Shown: positions 32,466 through 35,194 of the stretch, piece by piece
Layout: each line of letters starts with the position of its first letter
Position numbering within the stretch: position 1 is the stretch's first letter
Source: Muribaculaceae bacterium
GTDB lineage: Bacteria > Bacteroidota > Bacteroidia > Bacteroidales > Muribaculaceae
NCBI GenBank assembly: GCA_016290325.1
Contig: JAEETL010000029.1
Span: 1 to 35,194 of the forward strand
Length of the DNA stretch: 35,194 nt
Direction: 5' to 3'
Notes under the pieces: model-generated
What the model saw: only the letters and a program-made list of their open reading frames with translations
What the model was told of the DNA's origin: nothing
Databases searched by the model: none
Made by a program: the position numbers and the translations under genes

Positions 32466-33245
32466 TCAAATTCCTCCTTCTGCTTCTTTTATTTTAGCAA
32501 TGATTTCAGCACGTATTTCAGGGCTTGTGCCATGAACAGCATAGCGGACAACTCCCATTCTATCAACAACCACTGTAAAGGGAAAGCCTTCGGTCCCAAT
32601 CCAAGACATCATATTCTTGGCTTCAATGAGGTGTGTCCAAGTGAAGTGGTGTTTTTCGGTTATCTTTTGTACAATCTCTGCATCATGATAAGTGGCAGAG
32701 AAAAACATGACATCAGGGAACAGTTCTTTCCACGTTGATAGTTCTGGCATTTCGGCACGACACGGTCCACAACCGGAATACCACAGGTTGAGCACCATCA
32801 CATGACCTTTGACACTGTCGTTGGTCCATCTGTGTCCTTCTAAATCTATTTCATTAAATGGAGGAAATGGCTCACCTGCCTTAGGTGAGTAGAAAGTGCC
32901 ATCATCTTTTACGCCTGCTTGAGCCAATTCCAACATCGTTGCCATCATATTGGCACCATTCAGGAACTGATTGGCATTGTGCACCTGTTCTCGAGGTATC
33001 GCCTGGCTAATGACAGATTCAGGTAAATCGACATCAAGTCCAATGGCAAGTATCTTGTTTCCTTCTGAATCTTTCAGTCGTGTATAACTTGGAATGGCAT
33101 TTTCTGGGAGTTTTGGTAACTCACGAAAAAAATAGCCATTGACTAAAAACTTTGGGATTATTGTATCTGTTCTTTGCTCTTGTGCTATCGCCATGAGAGA
33201 TGTCAGAGCAATAAGGGCGATTATTACAAATCTAAGTGGTCTCAT
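32466..33245 (-). CDS. Exported TlpA-like thioredoxin-fold protein
   Basis: A 259-residue exported redox protein. A signal peptide (RFVIIALIALTSLMAIA) precedes an uncharacterised region of about 100 residues, then a TlpA/AhpC-type thioredoxin domain from about residue 125 with the redox centre LWYSGCGPCRAEMPEL near residue 157 and the cis-Pro-like region GTEGFPFTVVVDRMGVV. Both active-site cysteines are present, so it is probably a thiol-disulfide oxidoreductase outside the cytoplasm. The gene is AT-richer than tsaD upstream. It follows tsaD by 92 bp, with a short GC-rich hairpin (CGCGC-GAA-GCGCG near 33289-33301) between them; co-transcription is possible. Confidence 0.9.
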   Translation of the reverse strand: MRPLRFVIIALIALTSLMAIAQEQRTDTIIPKFLVNGYFFRELPKLPENAIPSYTRLKDSEGNKILAIGLDVDLPESVISQAIPREQVHNANQFLNGANMMATMLELAQAGVKDDGTFYSPKAGEPFPPFNEIDLEGHRWTNDSVKGHVMVLNLWYSGCGPCRAEMPELSTWKELFPDVMFFSATYHDAEIVQKITEKHHFTWTHLIEAKNMMSWIGTEGFPFTVVVDRMGVVRYAVHGTSPEIRAEIIAKIKEAEGGI

Positions 33246-33337
33246 TTCATTAGATTACTATTATATTACTGATTTAGTTTAATTTCTCGCGCGAAGCGCG
33301 ATTCATTTACGTTGTATGATTTATGACACTCCTTGTG

Positions 33338-34354
33338 TTAGATGATGACGCGCTGGAAGGGGGGCGCGGTGATGTCGCAGAAGTCTTTTTCCAGGAATTT
33401 GAAATGGCCGGCGATGGCAATCATCGCGGCATTGTCGGTCGTGAACACGCGCTTGGGGATGAAGGCCTTGAGGCGATGGCGTCGGGCATAGTCCTCGACA
33501 GCGGCCCGCACACCGCTATTGGCCGACACACCGCCACCGATGGCGATGGTCTTCACGCCGGTGGCCTTGATGGCTTTGCCGAACTTGTCCATCAATATCT
33601 CGATGATGGTGCGCTGCAACGAGGCGGCAAGATCCGCTTTATTCTCCTCAATGAAGTTGGGGTTCTCCTTGAGTGCGTCGCGCAGGGTGTAGAGGAAAGA
33701 TGTCTTCAAGCCGCTGAAGCTGTAGTTGTAGCCATCGACATGAGGCTTGGCAAACTTGAACGCCTTGTTGTTGCCCTCGGCGGCCAGCTTATCGATGAAA
33801 GGACCACCCGGATAAGGCAGGCCCATGACCTTGGCACACTTGTCAAAGGCCTCGCCCGCAGCGTCGTCAATGGTCTGGCCAAGCACCTCCATGTCGGTGG
33901 GCGAATTGACCTTGATGATTTGTGAGTTGCCGCCGCTGATGAGCAGGCACAGGTAAGGGAACTCGGGAACCTCGCTGTCCTCGGCCTCCTTGACGAAATG
34001 GGACAGCACATGGCCATGCAGGTGGTTCACATCAACTAGGGGAATGTCGAGTGCGAGGGCCAAACCCTTGGCAAACGAGGTGCCCACATGGAGTGAGCCC
34101 GGCAAACCTGGGCCACGCGTGAAGGCAATGGCATCAATGTCCTTGCGGTCAATGCCCGCCTGACGGATAGCCTCGCTCACCACGGGCACGATGTTCTGCT
34201 GATGGGCACGTGACGCCAACTCTGGCACCACGCCACCATAGGCCTCATGCACGCGTTGGCTGGCAATGACGTTACTAAGCAGCACGGTATCACGCACCAC
34301 TGCTGCCGACGTGTCGTCACACGACGACTCTATTCCCAATATCGTTACACTCAT
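33338..34354 (-). CDS. tsaD: tRNA N6-adenosine threonylcarbamoyltransferase
   Basis: Transfers the threonylcarbamoyl group to A37 of ANN-decoding tRNAs, together with TsaB and TsaE. The 338-residue protein is full length with the family segments ILGIESSCDDTSAAVV at the N-terminus, RAHQQNIVPVVSEAI near residue 50, VNHLHGHVLSHF near 108 (metal-binding His pair), LLISGGNSQI, GGGVSANSGVRAAVEDYAR and FTTDNAAMIAIAGH near the end. An inverted-type 9-bp repeat array lies only 12 bp upstream of its ATG, so its promoter is either within or beyond that array. Confidence 0.97.
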   Translation of the reverse strand: MSVTILGIESSCDDTSAAVVRDTVLLSNVIASQRVHEAYGGVVPELASRAHQQNIVPVVSEAIRQAGIDRKDIDAIAFTRGPGLPGSLHVGTSFAKGLALALDIPLVDVNHLHGHVLSHFVKEAEDSEVPEFPYLCLLISGGNSQIIKVNSPTDMEVLGQTIDDAAGEAFDKCAKVMGLPYPGGPFIDKLAAEGNNKAFKFAKPHVDGYNYSFSGLKTSFLYTLRDALKENPNFIEENKADLAASLQRTIIEILMDKFGKAIKATGVKTIAIGGGVSANSGVRAAVEDYARRHRLKAFIPKRVFTTDNAAMIAIAGHFKFLEKDFCDITAPPFQRVII

Positions 34355-34366
34355 TCTTTTATTATA

Positions 34367-34411
34367 TATAAGGCTTATAGGTCATATAGGGCTTATAGGG
34401 CCTATAGAAAT
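34367..34411. repeat. 9-bp tandem repeat array, left side of the four-helix-bundle gene
   Basis: Five perfect-period units on the + strand: TATAAGGCT, TATAGGTCA, TATAGGGCT, TATAGGGCC, TATAGAAAT. It fills the gap between the four-helix-bundle gene stop and the tsaD start. Confidence 0.85.
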
Positions 34412-34415
34412 ACTG

Positions 34416-34973
34416 TCATTTATGTTTATTACGGTAATTGATGCGTGCACGGGACATTTCTTCCCGTGAACCCCCATGAACAAGGAAATCCTGCTTGCAG
34501 TGCTCAATCAACTTGCGAAGCAAGGTGTCACACTGATGAATTAGCGTGATCGCAATATTAGCGATCGCTTCATCTCCCCTTACCTTGATGGCCTCACGAT
34601 AATAGGCACTGTCGTTATGCTTAATGCATGCTTGACGGCATTGTATTCCCTTCTCACTGTCAAGCGCCCATACGGGTAAATCATGCACTCGCAAATAATC
34701 ATGATAGTCCTCCAACAATTCCTTTAAACTTCCTATGGCCACGTTCAGCAATTTGAGTTCCATTTCCCGTGACATGGTAGAGTCAGTACAACCTTCAGCG
34801 ATATTCTGTTTGCCACTTCGTGCTGCCTGTATCATCTGGTCAATCGTGAGGTCGCCTCGTTGATAATAATGGTGGGCAAAATGATAGGTAACATCATAAA
34901 TGCACTCCGCTTTTTGGAATGCAATTAAATCCCGATAGTTGCCTCGTTGAGGCAAAAAATCATGATTTCCCAT
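34416..34973 (-). CDS. Four-helix-bundle protein with C-terminal suffix domain (23S rRNA IVS-protein/Avd-like)
   Basis: A 185-residue protein. Residues about 12-95 are the four-helix-bundle domain also seen in proteins from 23S rRNA intervening sequences and related to the Avd proteins of diversity-generating retroelements: YRDLIAFQKAECIYDVTYHF, then the signature RSGKQNIAEGC near residue 52 and SREMELKLLNVAIGSLKELL. Residues about 100-185 form an extension (REAIKVRGDEAIANIAITLI; CDTLLRKLIEHCKQDFLVHG) that looks like the 'suffix' domain found in some family members. ATG 34973 is chosen because an upstream start (35024) lies inside the promoter element TAATTTTG (35022-35029). The gene is bracketed by inverted 9-bp repeat arrays. 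Function unknown; no rRNA or reverse transcriptase gene is nearby. Confidence 0.85.
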   Translation of the reverse strand: MGNHDFLPQRGNYRDLIAFQKAECIYDVTYHFAHHYYQRGDLTIDQMIQAARSGKQNIAEGCTDSTMSREMELKLLNVAIGSLKELLEDYHDYLRVHDLPVWALDSEKGIQCRQACIKHNDSAYYREAIKVRGDEAIANIAITLIHQCDTLLRKLIEHCKQDFLVHGGSREEMSRARINYRNKHK

Positions 34974-35021
34974 ATAACATTCACCTGTTGTTATTACACG
35001 CTGTGTGGCCCGTAGGCGTTG

Positions 35022-35029
35022 CAAAATTA
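35022..35029 (-). promoter_or_regulatory. -7 element of the four-helix-bundle gene
   Basis: Reads TAATTTTG on the - strand, about 49 bp before ATG 34973; it excludes the ATG at 35024 as a start. Confidence 0.5.
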
Positions 35030-35076
35030 ATACAAAATGACGAGACTCTTTGACCCCAACACAAATATTTCTTCAT

Positions 35077-35112
35077 TATAAGCCTTATAAGCCCTATAAG
35101 ACTTATAGGCCC
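35077..35112. repeat. 9-bp tandem repeat array, right side of the four-helix-bundle gene
   Basis: Four units on the + strand: TATAAGCCT, TATAAGCCC, TATAAGACT, TATAGGCCC, then decaying repeats to about 35126. TATAAGCCC is the reverse complement of the left-array unit TATAGGGCT when read in phase, so the two arrays are inverted with respect to each other. Confidence 0.85.
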
Positions 35113-35134
35113 TAAAAAATCTATAAAAAACTGG

Positions 35135-35194
35135 TTAGAAGCGGAAGCCGACGGTCAGGTCAAAGTTGCTGTAGCTGTTGTAAAAGCTATGGTT
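35135..35194 (-). CDS. Outer-membrane beta-barrel protein, C-terminal end (partial)
   Basis: Nineteen codons enter from the right edge and end at TAA 35135-35137. The last residues SNFDLTVGFRF, with alternating hydrophobic residues and a terminal Phe, are the typical last strand (beta-signal) of an outer-membrane barrel recognised by the BAM complex. The rest of the gene is outside the window, so the family cannot be named. Confidence 0.6.
   Translation of the reverse strand, partial: NHSFYNSYSNFDLTVGFRF

Noticed and set aside
34367..35112. 9-bp arrays as CRISPR remnants
   Set aside because: Units follow one another without spacers and are far too short.

Overview
The window looks like a piece of a Bacteroidales chromosome, probably a gut Muribaculaceae- or Prevotellaceae-type organism. 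The support is the repeated Bacteroidetes-type promoter motif (TAnnTTTG, often with TTG/TTTG about 19-20 bp upstream), weak or absent Shine-Dalgarno sequences before most genes, the DUF4295 protein beside ribosomal proteins L28 and L33, a C10-type cysteine protease, dockerin-like C-termini and DUF3332. Most genes are moderately GC-rich housekeeping genes. Small AT-richer islands (about 8.65-9.9, 27.7-28.2, 32.5-33.2 and 34.4-35.1 kb) carry less conserved genes.

Layout: (1) 1-7600, + strand: a citrate module with the end of citE, then citF, citX, a citC-citG fusion, aconitase and NADP-type isocitrate dehydrogenase, closed by a terminator. Citrate lyase thus sits directly next to the two enzymes linking citrate to 2-oxoglutarate, and no citrate synthase is seen. 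(2) 7.7-11.7 kb, + strand: a CorA metal channel and two secreted proteins, one ending in a two-repeat dockerin module. (3) 11.8-17.7 kb, - strand: a DUF3332 lipoprotein, an MltF-like transglycosylase with cdsA, an unrecognised 52-residue protein, a nucleoside phosphorylase, and a thioesterase/dprA pair. (4) 17.8-18.85 kb, - strand: rpmB-rpmG-DUF4295 behind a long, probably structured leader. (5) 19-21.1 kb, - strand: a C10 protease with a dockerin-like tail. (6) 21.42-21.64 kb, + strand: a very good promoter and a very good terminator enclosing about 140 nt with no credible ORF, a candidate small RNA. (7) 21.9-26.3 kb, - strand: the xylose operon xylB-xylA-xylE with a palindromic operator candidate at its promoter. 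(8) 26.4-30.2 kb, - strand: a small winged-helix protein preceded by CATGCAA repeats, a secreted unknown, a DUF559 endonuclease-like gene with mirrored GC-rich palindromes, cinA, and a lipoprotein. (9) 30.4-32.2 kb, + strand: a four-TM protein and a Ste24-like M48 protease. (10) 32.4-35.2 kb, - strand: a TlpA-like thioredoxin, tsaD, a four-helix-bundle protein bracketed by inverted 9-bp repeat arrays, and the C-terminus of an outer-membrane beta-barrel protein.

The strongest leads for something undescribed are the candidate small RNA, the two small genes tied to repeats (DUF559 with palindromes, four-helix bundle with inverted 9-bp arrays), the CATGCAA array, the L28 leader, and the coupling of citrate lyase to aconitase and isocitrate dehydrogenase. 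No CRISPR array, tRNA, rRNA or intact insertion sequence was recognised.
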